From Stratiolaelaps scimitus (lineage: Eukaryota > Arthropoda > Arachnida > Mesostigmata > Laelapidae), in contig JABWDB010000005.1 of assembly GCA_019614645.1 (NCBI GenBank), positions 10,820,001 to 10,884,000 of the forward strand: a stretch of 64,000 bases of DNA, in the 5' to 3' direction. This document shows, in pieces, positions 1-9,636 of the stretch. The first letter of the stretch is position 1. Every line of letters begins with the position of its first letter. A program made the position numbers and the translations under genes. The notes under the pieces are model-generated. The model searched no databases, had not been told where the DNA came from, and saw only the letters and a program-made list of their open reading frames with translations.

Positions 1-16
1 TAAAAGTGCTGTTTTC

Positions 17-26
17 TATATATATA

Positions 27-62
<36 letters not shown>

Positions 63-66
63 GTGT
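17..66. repeat. (AT)n followed by (GT)n
   Basis: Compound dinucleotide microsatellite: AT to about position 50, then GT. Confidence 0.95.
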
Positions 67-632
67 ATGTATCTGTGTGTGTTCACTCGAATTTCTAGAG
101 TTGAAAAATTTCTTCTTCTATTTTACCTATTCTAAATCGGCCTCTCTCTTTCTGAACGCGGAGTGCGAATGTGTCGAGGGTAGCATTTTTTGGTATGCAC
201 TGCTGCTTCTACCTCAGGTCCCAAGGACCCTGCCGGCCACCGCGGCCTCTGGCCGAGGCCAACAATGGGTTCGGCTCGCTGTGTATGAGTGCTCCGGGGC
301 TTCCAGGCCAACTGTACGCGGCCGCTGGATAGCCTCAGGAAAGAGATTCTATATACAGGTCCCATCTTATGGGCGCCCGGAATGAATGAACGCGCCAGCC
401 GTTCCCACGCATATGCGAAGGCCGTCTCAACCCCTGACACAGTGTCTCATCTCAGTTCAATCTTTGTTTCCAGCTCGGACGCGGATGATGAGGTCGTCAA
501 CGATCGTTGTCGTTGCTGTCGACGTCTGTCTGTGTTGGGGGAGATTGGGACTCCTTACATATGCTGCACTGTTTTTGCATTGGCCTCATTATGAGTCGGT
601 CTGTCTGCTTATTATTATCGGACTGTATCTAT

Positions 633-634
<2 letters not shown>

Positions 635-699
<65 letters not shown>
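635..699. repeat. (CT)n followed by (AT)n
   Basis: About 16 CT units directly joined to an AT tract with one interruption. Confidence 0.95.
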
Positions 700-702
<3 letters not shown>

Positions 703-888
703 GTATGTGCCTATATATGTACTGTCCCAGCTGAGGGAGTCCTCACAGTCTCTCCATTTTCACTTTTGTTACGGGTAAGGGGATGAGTACTACGGCGGCG
801 TATAAACACTATGTACAAATACGCAAGTTCTGTCTGGGACATGGCTGCGGGAAAGACTAAGGCAAGCGGGATTTTTTTTCGGTAATCA

Positions 889-923
889 TAATCATCATCA
901 TCATCATCACCAGCAGCAGCAGC
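889..923. repeat. (ATC)n followed by (CAG)n
   Basis: Compound trinucleotide repeat. Confidence 0.9.
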
Positions 924-1158
924 AATATCGTTACCATCGTCACTTTCGTTCTGCCAGATTCAGCCAAATAATTGGGTTTTGTGTTTTCGTCGTCTCTCAT
1001 TAACTTAATGCTTTGCTTCATTTTAGAATAATATTTTCATCATCGTGGTCACATATTGTAGATCTACAATACAGTCATATGTTAATTCGTCTATTGGGAG
1101 AACGCCTAAGTACTGGGACCACACGCGCGGGCGTGCGCGGCCTCTTTGGCGATAGTGC

Positions 1159-1160
<2 letters not shown>

Positions 1161-1218
<58 letters not shown>

Positions 1219-1219
1219 T
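1161..1219. repeat. (AT)n, ~59 bp
   Basis: Near-perfect with a single atgtat interruption. Confidence 0.95.
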
Positions 1220-2243
1220 ATCGGGCGATAATATTTCTAATAATAATTATGATTATAGTATATTTGAATATCGATTAGGTTGCTAGGGTGAATCAGTCAT
1301 TTAGTCGAGAAAAACTATATACAGAAATGTGTGTGTGTGTGTATATGAATGTGTGTTTGCGTTGTTGTCATTAGTTATGTTGTCTGTCCTGACATTCATC
1401 GCCGCCTTTTGCTTAGTATCGTCCATATCATGATTATTGTATCATTATCATCATCATAATCACACGTTGACATGATGCAATTTAGCCAACGAATGAAATT
1501 CAGTCTCATCGATCTGACTGGTCCATGATGTTATCTAATTCCTGCTGTTGCTGCTACACGCTAATAAATGGCGTCTGTTTGGCACCCGAGACGTGATCAT
1601 TCACATTTGATGTTGCCATGCTTGCTTGCGTTTTCACCTTCATGCGATCTCCGCGTTTACGTGCCACTTGAGATTTTCGTGGCCAAGTCGATACCGCCTG
1701 CGTTTGCGTTCCGCCCTGTGTAGATTTTGAGACGGCCAGATGCCAGGCCGAAATGTTTTCGCTCATTTGAATAATTGAATTAATCTGTGCGTATCAAAAG
1801 AGTGGCCTCATACGTTCGTTCGTTCGCCCCCTACACATCGTTATCCGGCCTTTTGCCTTCGACACGCCAAACATAACACGTTCTACTTGTAAATCACACG
1901 TAACAAAGAAGGGTTCGGTTAGCGTCCGCAGTCGACTCGGTGTTTATCATACGTTTGCATGTATTCCTGTCTATTCGCTGACTATTATTCCTATGTCAGT
2001 CACGGTCCATCGATCATCGTGCATCGATTCAACATCGATGGACACGGAAAGATGGACGTGTGGCTGGGGAACCCGTTCCTGTCCTCACTTCGGCTTCCGA
2101 GAGGTTGACTCCACTTCGGTCTCGACTTCAGCACACGTAATTTCTCTCTCTTATGTTATGTTACCAGACCCCCAAACCTCCCTTGATCCCCCCTTCCCCC
2201 CGCCCTCGAAGCCCTCAAACGCCACCAACCCCACGCTCGATGT

Positions 2244-3419
2244 TTAGAAGTCGTCGTCGGAATGAGTCGCTGTCTGCGTTGGCGTCAGTGTCAACTGCTG
2301 CTGGCTGGCCGAGTTCGTATCGTCGGTGGTGTTGTTGTTGCTCTCGCGTTTCTTGCTGAGGTCGTCGGCATGGGCGGCCGGCGTGGGCGCGACTGGGTCG
2401 ATGCGTACGACCTCGATCGAATCACCAAGCAGGCTGCCCAGTTTTTCCTTGGCCGCACGCAGATCGTTGGTCACCCGGCACACCCCGTTGATGATCAGCT
2501 CCGGCTCATGGATGTCGTGCTCGTCCGGCTCGCAGTCATTGAGACCCGGATCGATCCACTTAGGCATGGCCGGCTTCCTCCGCGACGACGACGTCTTGGT
2601 CTGAGCGGCGCCGTCGAGCGAGTCGCGATCACTGCCCTCCGTGGCCGTCGGCTCCTGACTATCCTCGTTGTCGTTCTCGTTGTCGTTGTCATTCTCGTTA
2701 TCGCTCTTGTGGCCCCCCGTTGCCATGGACAGGTCAAGCGTACCATCGTCGTTCGTCGATGACGGCGAATAGCTGTTGTACGATATGGCCGGCGGGGTCG
2801 AGTTACGCGACGTCGACCGATCGCCTGATTGCAGGTCGCGTAGACGCTGCACGAGCGCTGCGCGGAAGGCGACCGGATCGAAGGTGCTGCCTTGGTCTCG
2901 CATGGCGGGATTAAGTTCGGGAGGCCGGGGGTCGTCGGGATTGGGCGAACAGTGCTGCTTCAGCCGCATTCGATGGTTGTGGAACCAATTAGTGATGGTA
3001 CGCACCGAGAGGTTCAGCTCCCCCGCAAGGAACTCGATCGTCGACGTTCCGGGATAAGGATCCATGGAGAAAGCTAGACGCAGAGCCTCCTTCTGTTCAT
3101 CGGTGAACAGCACCCGAGGCTTCTTCGCGGCCGGAAACGGTGAGTTGGGCGAAGGGAATGGAAAGCCTGGCAGGTCTATTCTGGGGTACTCGGCCTCCGG
3201 GCCCCTTCGCCGCTTGTTGGCCGCAAACAGACGGAGGTCCTCGCGTCGCTCGTTCTTCAAAGCCTGCAATTTCTCCACATTGAGGGGGTCGTTTAGCCAC
3301 AGCTGCATGCGAATGAAGGGCTCCCGGCCCTTGATCGACAGCATATGCCAAGGCTTGGGCTTGGACAGCAGTTCGCTCACGGACCCCTGCGACAGGCCCA
3401 GCACGGCCTCTCCGAAGAT
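2244..3419 (-). CDS. cut: cut terminal coding exon: CUT3 remainder, homeodomain, C-terminal tail
   Basis: 1176 nt, 391 residues plus TAA (2246-2244). The acceptor is gaatgttgcag (AG 3421-3420), phase 0. It completes CUT3 (QGSVSELLSKPKPWHMLSIK, FIRMQLWLND), then a basic stretch NKRRR, the homeodomain, and a tail holding FDPVAFRAALVQRLRDLQ, LDLSM, an Asp/Asn/Glu-rich run, SSRRKPAMPKW and IINGVC. These tail motifs have close counterparts in fly Cut in the same order, so the C-terminus is conserved beyond the homeodomain. The gene ends SDDDF. An in-frame ATG at the exon edge (MLQIFG) belongs to the intron and is not the start. Confidence 0.96.
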   Translation of the reverse strand: MFGEAVLGLSQGSVSELLSKPKPWHMLSIKGREPFIRMQLWLNDPLNVEKLQALKNERREDLRLFAANKRRRGPEAEYPRIDLPGFPFPSPNSPFPAAKKPRVLFTDEQKEALRLAFSMDPYPGTSTIEFLAGELNLSVRTITNWFHNHRMRLKQHCSPNPDDPRPPELNPAMRDQGSTFDPVAFRAALVQRLRDLQSGDRSTSRNSTPPAISYNSYSPSSTNDDGTLDLSMATGGHKSDNENDNDNENDNEDSQEPTATEGSDRDSLDGAAQTKTSSSRRKPAMPKWIDPGLNDCEPDEHDIHEPELIINGVCRVTNDLRAAKEKLGSLLGDSIEVVRIDPVAPTPAAHADDLSKKRESNNNTTDDTNSASQQQLTLTPTQTATHSDDDF

Positions 3420-4577
3420 CTGCAACATTCATAGGCGGGCGCATCATTAGCATTTCGTTGCCTTACCAACACCAATAATTCGAATCCAGCAGCGCTAAAT
3501 GATTACTGATTACTGTAGAACAGAATATATACCATAGACGATAATACATGAGCACATGATGACAACATGTGTACGAATATAAATTGTTATCATAATTGCT
3601 GTACAGTTCGATTTCTCACCTTCTGGCCTATGTTGTGTGCCATCAGTGTCTCCTTGATGCGAGCAGTTATGACCTGAGTGTCGAGGTCAGTGGTTAGGGC
3701 GGCCATCTCGTAAACCGATGGCTGCAAATAGGGTACTCGATTGTTGCTGATGGCCGCATTGTTTTTATTGGGAGTCGTGTTGAGTGTGTTTAGGTTGGCA
3801 GCGTTCGCAGTTGGGGCGGCTGTTGTGGGCGTCGGTGAAGGTGAATGGCTGGGTAGGGGAATCTGCCGTTGGAGTGCGGCCAATGCGACCACAGGCGGCT
3901 GCACGAGATTAAGGTGTACCTGCTCCTTCATGGCGGCCTGGAGGGACTCAATAGAAGAGTTCTTCGGCATAGCTTGGGCGGCCGCCGCTGCGGCTGCTGC
4001 TGCGGCCGCAGCCGCGGCGTTGTGCTCGAATGGCATCGCGGCTGGGTGATGGCGAACCGGCTGTGTTTTGGTGATGGTGGCGGCGGTGAATCCGGAGGTG
4101 CGCATCAGCTTCTCGGGCGCGATCTTGTACTGTGAGGCTACGAGCTTATGCACGGCTTGTTCGTCCTCCAGGAAGATCTTCATGCGAATAAAGGGCTCCC
4201 GACCTTTCTGGGTGAGCATGTGCCACGGTTTAGGTCTCGCGAGAAGGTCGGAGACCGAGCCCTGGGAGAGTCCCAGTACGCTTTCGCCAAAGAGTCTCTG
4301 CGAAATAGAGTACTGAGAGAGCTGCTCCTTGACCTTCTTGACAATATCCTCAGTGTTTAGGTTGTTGTATTTGTCAAACTGCTGCTGCGTGATGGGGGGC
4401 AATACGGCTTTGGCCTGACGTGGGCTGGGCGTCGCCAGTGCCGGCATGGCAGACTGCGTCAGGAGCGAGTTGGTAATGCTCTGCATCCGCTGCAGGGGGT
4501 TACTGCTATCCTCGGCAGCGGATGTCTCGGGCACGCTCAGTACGGCGGGCGGGCTTTGCGCCGGATATTTTCTGGGT

Positions 4578-4612
<35 letters not shown>

Positions 4613-6518
4613 TGCTTGCTGCTGAGCCTGCACCGCCTGCGCGGCTTGTACCATCGAGAAGGCGCTCTGCTGTCGCTCGAGCGCTTCCCGACCGCGCGGG
4701 TCAGCGATGGCTTGCAGGTTGAGACCGTTGAACAAGGCGCCGGGTAAAGCAGCGCCGAAGCGGGCCAACTCGTGGCCGGGTGCAAGCGCCAGAGACAGCC
4801 GCGACAGCTCCTGATGGTAGATTGAGAGGGCCTGTCGAACCTCCTCCTGTTTCATGTCGTAGGCTGGCGCTGGATTGCGGAAACTATCCTCGACCCGCTG
4901 CCCCATGAGCTTGGCCAGTTCCTCGTGGTAGAACCGGGCGATATGGTTGATATCCTGGGGTAGATCGACACCGTCCTTTTCTTTGTCTTCCTTCTTCTTG
5001 CTGAGATTCTGGGGGCTGTCGGCGTTATCGGAATCGGGCTCCTCCTTTTTTGGGGTCATAGGAGTGATCATAGCCTGCTGGGCCTCGGAAAGGATCTGAA
5101 CGATACGGTCCTCTGCAAGGTCTTCGTGACGGAACGCTCCGACTGGCGTCGACGGCGTATCCTTCGAACCCTTGCGTGGCACAAGCGCCTTGAGGATCAT
5201 GATACAGTTCTCGTCCGTGGCCCATGCATGCATCTTACGGTATGAGTCGCGGCCTTTTTCGGTCAGCTTGTCCCACGGTTTGGGCTTGGAGAGGAGTTCA
5301 CTCACGGTGCCCTGAGACAGACCCAGAACGTACTTGGCAAAAAGCCTCTGCCCGATGTTATGCACGCTGAGTAGCTCCCTGACGCATCTAGAGATGTTGC
5401 CCGTGTTTAGCGCTTCGGACTGGTACTTGTCGACGTTCTGGCGCAGGCATTCCTGGAGGCGCTCAAGGCTGGCGGTGTGCTCCTCGCCGAAGCGCGAGCC
5501 AGAGCCTTCAGTCCCTGACGACATGTCGTCGTGCGACTTCGGTGTGGCCGGCGGACTGGATTGTCCGCACGGGACCGCCGGCTCCGAGCCTTCCCTTTTG
5601 AGCATTCGGGAGAACGTTGAGACGATCTCCTCCCCCAAGAGCGACCCAAACGCCTCAACGTTCTGTTGCAGGCTTCCGCGCTCTGCAATAGAGAAGGGAA
5701 CGCAGATAGATACAGAAAAATGGACACAACGAAATTCGTTATTACTTTCTCGTCAAACATAAGGGGAAAACTAGTCACAACGAGTGCTTGGAGTTGCCAG
5801 ACTTAAATGGGAACATTTCATGCGTCATGTAGAAATGACACTTCACAATCCCGCCACAAATATAGGCACCACAGAGATGAGGTCCGTACAATATATAATC
5901 GTGGACAACCATAGGATTAAACATATTTCATAGATCAAACAGGGGGAATGACACCATTCGTTTCTATTTCTTCTTTCTGCGGGCATTTTTTTTACCATTT
6001 TCTTCGGCCTTGTCATCCACGAGGCCGTCGTGTAACCGCGGCGATTCTGCACCGTCACGTTCGCTCTTCACATTGTTACTACCACTGTTATCCTGCAGCT
6101 GTTGTTGCAGCTGGTGCTGCTGCTGCTGAAGCTGCTGCTGCTGCTGGTGCTGTTGCTGGTGCTGTTGCTGCTGCTGGTGCTGTTGTTGTTGACTAGCCGC
6201 AGTGCCGTTGTGCAACTTCCGTAGTTGCGTCTTCAGATCGTCATAGTCCTTCTGGCGCTCGAGCCGCTCTTCGAGCTGCTGAATCGTCCGGCTCTTCTCT
6301 TTGACGAGCCGCTCAAGCTGTGAGATCTGCTTGGCACTGGACTCACGCAGTGCCTCGACCGTGGCCTGTAGACGACGGATGTCGTCGAGCAATTGGGCCA
6401 CCTCGCGATGCTCCGACGATGGCGTCGAGGGCGTGGTCGGCCGTGAACAGGGGCCCTCCATCACAGCAGATGAATAGTCTCGAAGGCGTACGGACTCCCT
6501 TTGGGCAGGCGGGGCACG
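2244..6518 (-). CDS. cut: Homeobox protein Cut (CUX family), 3' three-exon portion; 5' end not found
   Basis: Join of minus-strand exons 6518-5996, 5682-3620 and 3419-2244, 1253 residues plus TAA stop. Domain order is coiled coil (res ~38-103), polyQ (~110-142), CUT1 (~266-341), CUT2 (~616-701), CUT3 (~840-920), homeodomain (~958-1017) and an acidic/Ser-rich tail. This is the layout of Drosophila Cut and vertebrate CUX1: a nuclear sequence-specific transcription factor whose CUT repeats and homeodomain bind DNA. In flies it controls sensory-organ and other cell identities. Both introns are GT-AG and the phases close exactly. The homeodomain (RTITNWFHNHRMRLKQ) is Drosophila-like and differs clearly from vertebrate CUX. 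The protein is more compact than the roughly 2,100-residue fly Cut, and its N-terminus is missing because the first exon begins at an acceptor in phase 0. Family assignment is essentially certain; the 5' structure is unknown. Confidence 0.97.
2955..3134 (-). other. cut: Cut-class homeodomain
   Basis: 60 residues (~958-1017) starting just before KKPRVLFTDEQKEALRLAF and ending HRMRLKQ. Helix 3 reads RTITNWFHNHRMR, with W48, F49 and N51 of the homeodomain consensus and His at position 50, the residue typical of the Cut class. It is very close to the Drosophila version and has no signature of vertebrate CUX (which has NWFHNYRSR). Confidence 0.97.
3246..3688 (-). other. cut: CUT repeat 3 (interrupted by a 200-bp intron)
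   Basis: Residues ~840-920, encoded by 3688-3620 and 3419-3246. It begins DLDTQVITARIKETLMAHNI, is split after GQK, and resumes IFGEAVLGLSQGSVSELLSK through LQALKNER. The phase-0 intron sits inside the conserved core. Confidence 0.96.
3420..3619 (-). other. cut: cut intron (200 bp, phase 0)
   Basis: GT at 3619-3618 (AAG|gtgaga) and AG at 3421-3420 (gttgcag). Removal joins HNIGQK to IFGEAVLG, the intact CUT3 core. Retention would end translation at 3590 with no homeodomain. Confidence 0.95.
3620..5682 (-). CDS. cut: cut large exon: CUT1, CUT2 and first part of CUT3
   Basis: 2063 nt. The acceptor is ctattgcag (AG 5684-5683) and the donor CAGAAG|gtgaga (GT 3619-3618). It opens with LQQNVEAFGSLLGEEIV, then CUT1 (SVHNIGQRLFAKYVLGLSQG), a linker with EDRIVQILSEA and PQNLSKKK, a Gln tract, NPLQRMQSITNSLLTQ, AVLPPITQQQFD, CUT2 (SQYSISQRLFGESVLGLSQG), a 14-residue Ala tract, and SVYEMAALTTDLDT leading into CUT3. 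The linker blocks before CUT2 and CUT3 are near-identical to fly Cut, so they are conserved outside the DNA-binding repeats. Two pieces of compositional repeat are translated here: polyQ at 4577-4624 and polyA at 3977-4018. Splitting CUT3 after HNIGQK is supported by the next exon starting with IFGEAVLGLS. Confidence 0.96.
3977..4018 (-). repeat. cut: Coding polyA tract in cut linker
   Basis: GCN repeat encoding 14 consecutive Ala (residues ~730-743) between CUT2 and CUT3. Ala runs are common in transcriptional repressors; the functional meaning is an inference. Confidence 0.9.
4103..4360 (-). other. cut: CUT repeat 2
   Basis: Residues ~616-701, from LNTEDIVKKVKEQL to APEKLM. The core SQYSISQRLFGESVLGLSQG, the SDLLARPKPWHML segment and the tail VHKLVASQYKIAPEKLM match the second CUT repeat of fly Cut almost exactly. 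Confidence 0.97.
4577..4624 (-). repeat. cut: Coding polyQ tract in cut linker
   Basis: CAG/CAA repeat encoding roughly 16 residues, nearly all Gln, between CUT1 and CUT2 (residues ~528-543). Confidence 0.9.
5183..5410 (-). other. cut: CUT repeat 1
   Basis: Residues ~266-341, from LNTGNISRCVRELL to MILKAL. It carries the CUT-specific core NIGQRLFAKYVLGLSQG followed by TVSELLSKPKPWDKL. CUT repeats are helical DNA-binding modules used together with the homeodomain. It has the fly CUT1-type AKY in place of the GES/GEA found in CUT2 and CUT3, so the order of repeats is conserved. Confidence 0.97.
5683..5995 (-). other. cut: cut intron (313 bp, phase 1)
   Basis: GT at 5995-5994 (AATG|gtaaaa, a weak-to-moderate donor) and AG at 5684-5683 (ctattgcag). 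Splicing restores a Glu codon and continues into LQQNVEAFGSLLGEEIV. If retained, the frame reads a basic tail KKNARRKKK and stops at 5966-5964. Confidence 0.9.
5996..6518 (-). CDS. cut: cut internal exon: coiled coil and polyQ
   Basis: 523 nt, phase 0 in and phase 1 out. The acceptor is a T-rich tract ending ttattacag at 6520-6519. The donor is AATG|gtaaaa (GT at 5995-5994); its G completes a Glu codon with AG of the next exon. Encoded residues 1-37 are Pro/Ser/Thr-rich. Residues ~38-103 form a heptad coiled coil (EVAQLLDDIRRLQ, SSAKQISQLERL, TIQQLEERLERQK) that aligns with the last part of the N-terminal coiled coil of CUX1 and with the single coiled coil of fly Cut. A Gln/His tract (~110-142) follows, then an acidic/basic tail with VKSE, a psi-K-x-E type SUMO site by pattern. 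An in-frame Met at residue 20 (6461-6459) could be an alternative start. Reading through the donor gives a stop at 5964. Confidence 0.92.
6093..6191 (-). repeat. cut: Coding (CAG/CAA)n: Gln/His tract in cut
   Basis: Imperfect CAG/CAA/CAC repeat encoding about 33 residues, mostly Gln with interspersed His and Leu, immediately after the coiled coil. Codons are mixed CAG and CAA. Length polymorphism is likely. Confidence 0.9.
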
Positions 6519-7384
6519 CTGTAATAAATGGCAAACAACAGGGACAACAATAGACACAACGGCAGCAATAATCACCTCAGTTAGTTACGATTGTGTATAG
6601 CTTCGCATACGAAGGCATCACCACATAAGACCCATATCGACAAAGTACCGGGTAAAGAGTAGTAATGCTACAAGGCAATTATGATAAACGCATCGATAAA
6701 GAATATAAGGGGTTGTTGCAATACTGCAGCACCGATGAGACATATCCAGAAAATTAAGTTCAGTCTTTAGGTTCTTATATACTGTAGTTATAGTTATACC
6801 GAGGCGTCTATAATTACTATTATTATTAGTATTATTGTTCTATTGGAACACATTATTGCCGCGATCCCTGGTTCGACAGTCGACCCTCTGCTCTCTTTGT
6901 TTGCAAAGTTCCAAATGCCTCTGTCAAAATCGTCCAAGACTGTTTCTAATCCTCCACCACCACCCGCGTGCTCATTCCGAAAGTTCCACAACGTTGCACT
7001 GCTGTGGCAGCGCTTAGTGGCGAGCGCAGTCCGAGATTAAGCATCGGTGCAACCAACGAACGCATCGGTGGTTGCACACTCTATCTTTTTTTTTATTGTA
7101 TGATTGCCCTTTGAAGCCTTTTGACCATGGCTGCTGGATGCTTTAAGTGAACGGGATCGTTCGTGCCACTGAGCTGATACAGTCTGATTGTGCAACTGTT
7201 GACCGGCCATGTAGAACGGCAAAAAACCCAGCTCTGTTCGTTGCGCTCCGAGCCGGCCTCGTTTTCTTCTTCATTTGCGACGCGGCCCCGGTGAGACGCA
7301 CCCAACATATCCTGTCCCCTACAGAAGTAACAGCCGCGCGCCCATCGAAGACGAGTGCCCCGTTACCCTCCCGCGTACAGACGG

Positions 7385-7402
7385 TATATATATATATATA
7401 TA
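7385..7402. repeat. (AT)n
   Basis: Perfect short AT tract. Confidence 0.9.
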
Positions 7403-8994
7403 GCCTTGTATACACATGATCTCGATCGAGCGGCGATAGAAAGTGCTACTCCCATAGCTATTGCTGCTTTTCCTGCCTGTTCGACCATCGCCGACACTTC
7501 CATACTGCGTTCGTTACCCCATGAGAAAAAAGGTAGGTGCAGCACGAAGGCTGCGCTAGCGCCCCCTGGAGGGCCTAGGGAAACTACTCGCTTCCCCTGA
7601 CGTTATTCGGAGCGCAACGGAACGGGTACAGACTCCGCCGCTCACTGCAGCAGTGTGCTATATCGTTGTACACACACACACAGGATCGGTTACCGTGGCG
7701 GCGCTGCTGCTGTTGCTGCCGCTGTTTCTGCAGTAGTCGGCACTGGAACGGCATTGGCGACCGAGCCGCAATGTTGATCTGCGGTAGACCGTCGATGTGT
7801 GAAGGCCGGAGCCCTTCCGTACACATACAGAACGCTGTTGCCGATAACGCGGACACGAAGCCCTCCCAGGCGTCCCTGATTAACCCAGGGCCCTCCCATC
7901 GGGCTTACCCTCTCCCAGAAGCATCGCGTGTCCCTTTCTCCCGCAGCGGGAGGCATCCAGCTATCGGTGGGGCCCGATAGCCAATCAATGTTCGATCTTT
8001 GGCGCTTCGACCCTTCGGACGCTCGGCCTCGCGTCCGCGATCGAAGGGCCGGCGCGTCGCGGCTCCGCCCCCGGGGAAACAGCAGGCAGACCACGCAAAG
8101 GGATGCACCGCACTACGGCCGAATCGTACAGTTGCCGGGAGGGCCGATCGGTTCGACAGGGGCTGTTTGAACGTCACCAAGGAAAATGAGAGCTTCCGTT
8201 CATCGTATTGGCCAAATGGCGCCAACAGGTGGCTCCAATAGATGTCCCTACGTTTCCGGGCAGACTCTCAGCCAACAGTTAAAGTCCACGGTACTGAACG
8301 CGTCGTGTTACAGGTATACTGAGATCCTTCGGGTGTCCTCAATTGCGGCCCTCGAAGGAAAGCGCCATGTCTCCTCTGTCATTCCACCTCAACAGAGTTA
8401 GCAGTTTTACCAATTGTCGTGGACTGTTCGTCTGTCAATGAAATCCGATAATGGCTCTGTCTCGTGACTCCCACGCAATTGACGCAGCCAGTTCCACCAC
8501 TGGCACAGAGTTGTTACTGTTGGCGTTGCCAGGTACGAACATGGGCAAGGTTGGCCGGCATCAAAGCCCCCCCCGTCCCCTCATTCTAGATCAACGTCCC
8601 GCTTTCTAAGTTCTCTCAGCGTTATATGAGTTACCCCAAGAAGAGCGGCCAATGAGCGGCTCTCATGGGTGGGCGTCCGTGGACCAAATCAGTCTAGTCC
8701 ACCGCGAGGCCAAGCGCGAGTTGAGCAGGCGTCAGCTACTTTAAATAATCGACCACCGTTTCGACTTAACGGTCGATACGGCCTCAAGCCAGAAATCAGG
8801 GTAGGAAGATTGCCGCTCGTACAGCTCTCTTACGTTGTAGTAGATAGCCGTAGTAGTCGTAAACGCGACATTTCTCTCATCAGAAGCGCATTATGTCATT
8901 TTATTCAGGCGGTATGTGCACACGCCTACAGACAGACAGAGAGCGAGGCAAAGGCAATCCCATACCATCAAACCTATAGCATCGCTGTTCTCAA

Positions 8995-9017
8995 TATATA
9001 TATATATATATATATAT
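8995..9017. repeat. (AT)n
   Basis: Perfect AT tract. Confidence 0.9.
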
Positions 9018-9636
9018 CCATATCCATATTACGACGGGCGTATAGGAAGCTATAAAACATCGGGAGCTGTCGCTACGCTTCGTATCAAGCTCGATTTCCA
9101 TCACGAGAAGAAACACCGCAAACAGTCGCCCGTCCGCCCTCGATCGAACGAAAAACGAAATGCGACGAACGCGAGTCAGGAGCCAGAGTGATCGTCCGAA
9201 CTTCCAACTGAGATCAACACACAGACTGACTGACTGGCGACTTCTTTTGACAACTCAATTGTTGTTGAGCTGTCGACGCAAGTGGGAGCTGTCACTCGGT
9301 CGAGATCTCTCTGAGTTGGTATGTCATAGATGCCAAGACGAGAGACGTCGCAATTGGCAGAAATTCTATACGGAACGAGTTGGGTATTGTGTATCTGTTC
9401 AGGGAAAAATATTATAGCAATAACGAAAAAGCTCAATAATTATCAGCTGGGCTGAATTATTCAGAGGAACCCGACGTGTGGACGGGTTCCACCAACGTGA
9501 TGTGTGGCCCACTGCTAATTCAAATAAAAAGCTTTGAACTAATATTTCAATTATTGTTGTTGATCTATATTTATATAAATATTTTAGATATTAAAAACTA
9601 ATTACAAATTATGAAAGGGATATTAATTCTTACTTC

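Larger units (their letters stand above)
1..2243 (-). other. cut 3' UTR and/or downstream intergenic sequence
   Basis: No coding similarity is seen. Reading the minus strand I find no AATAAA or ATTAAA between the stop codon and the window edge; a TATAAA variant occurs near 689-684. The mRNA 3' end is therefore unresolved. Contents are simple repeats (listed separately) and a 70-codon ATG-initiated minus-strand ORF at 1766-1554 with no recognisable family, which could be a chance ORF within the UTR. Confidence 0.5.

Noticed and set aside
3420..3428. In-frame ATG (MLQIFG) as the start of a separate homeobox protein
   Set aside because: It falls in the intron; the acceptor at 3420 and the split CUT3 core show it is an exon boundary.
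2262..3453. Several plus-strand and alternate-frame ORFs over the cut terminal exon
   Set aside because: They are shadows of the GC-rich coding exon; only the 3419-2244 minus frame encodes the CUT3 and homeodomain.
5407..5778. Minus-strand ORF over the start of the large exon in another frame
   Set aside because: Overlaps the verified Cut frame and lacks homology.
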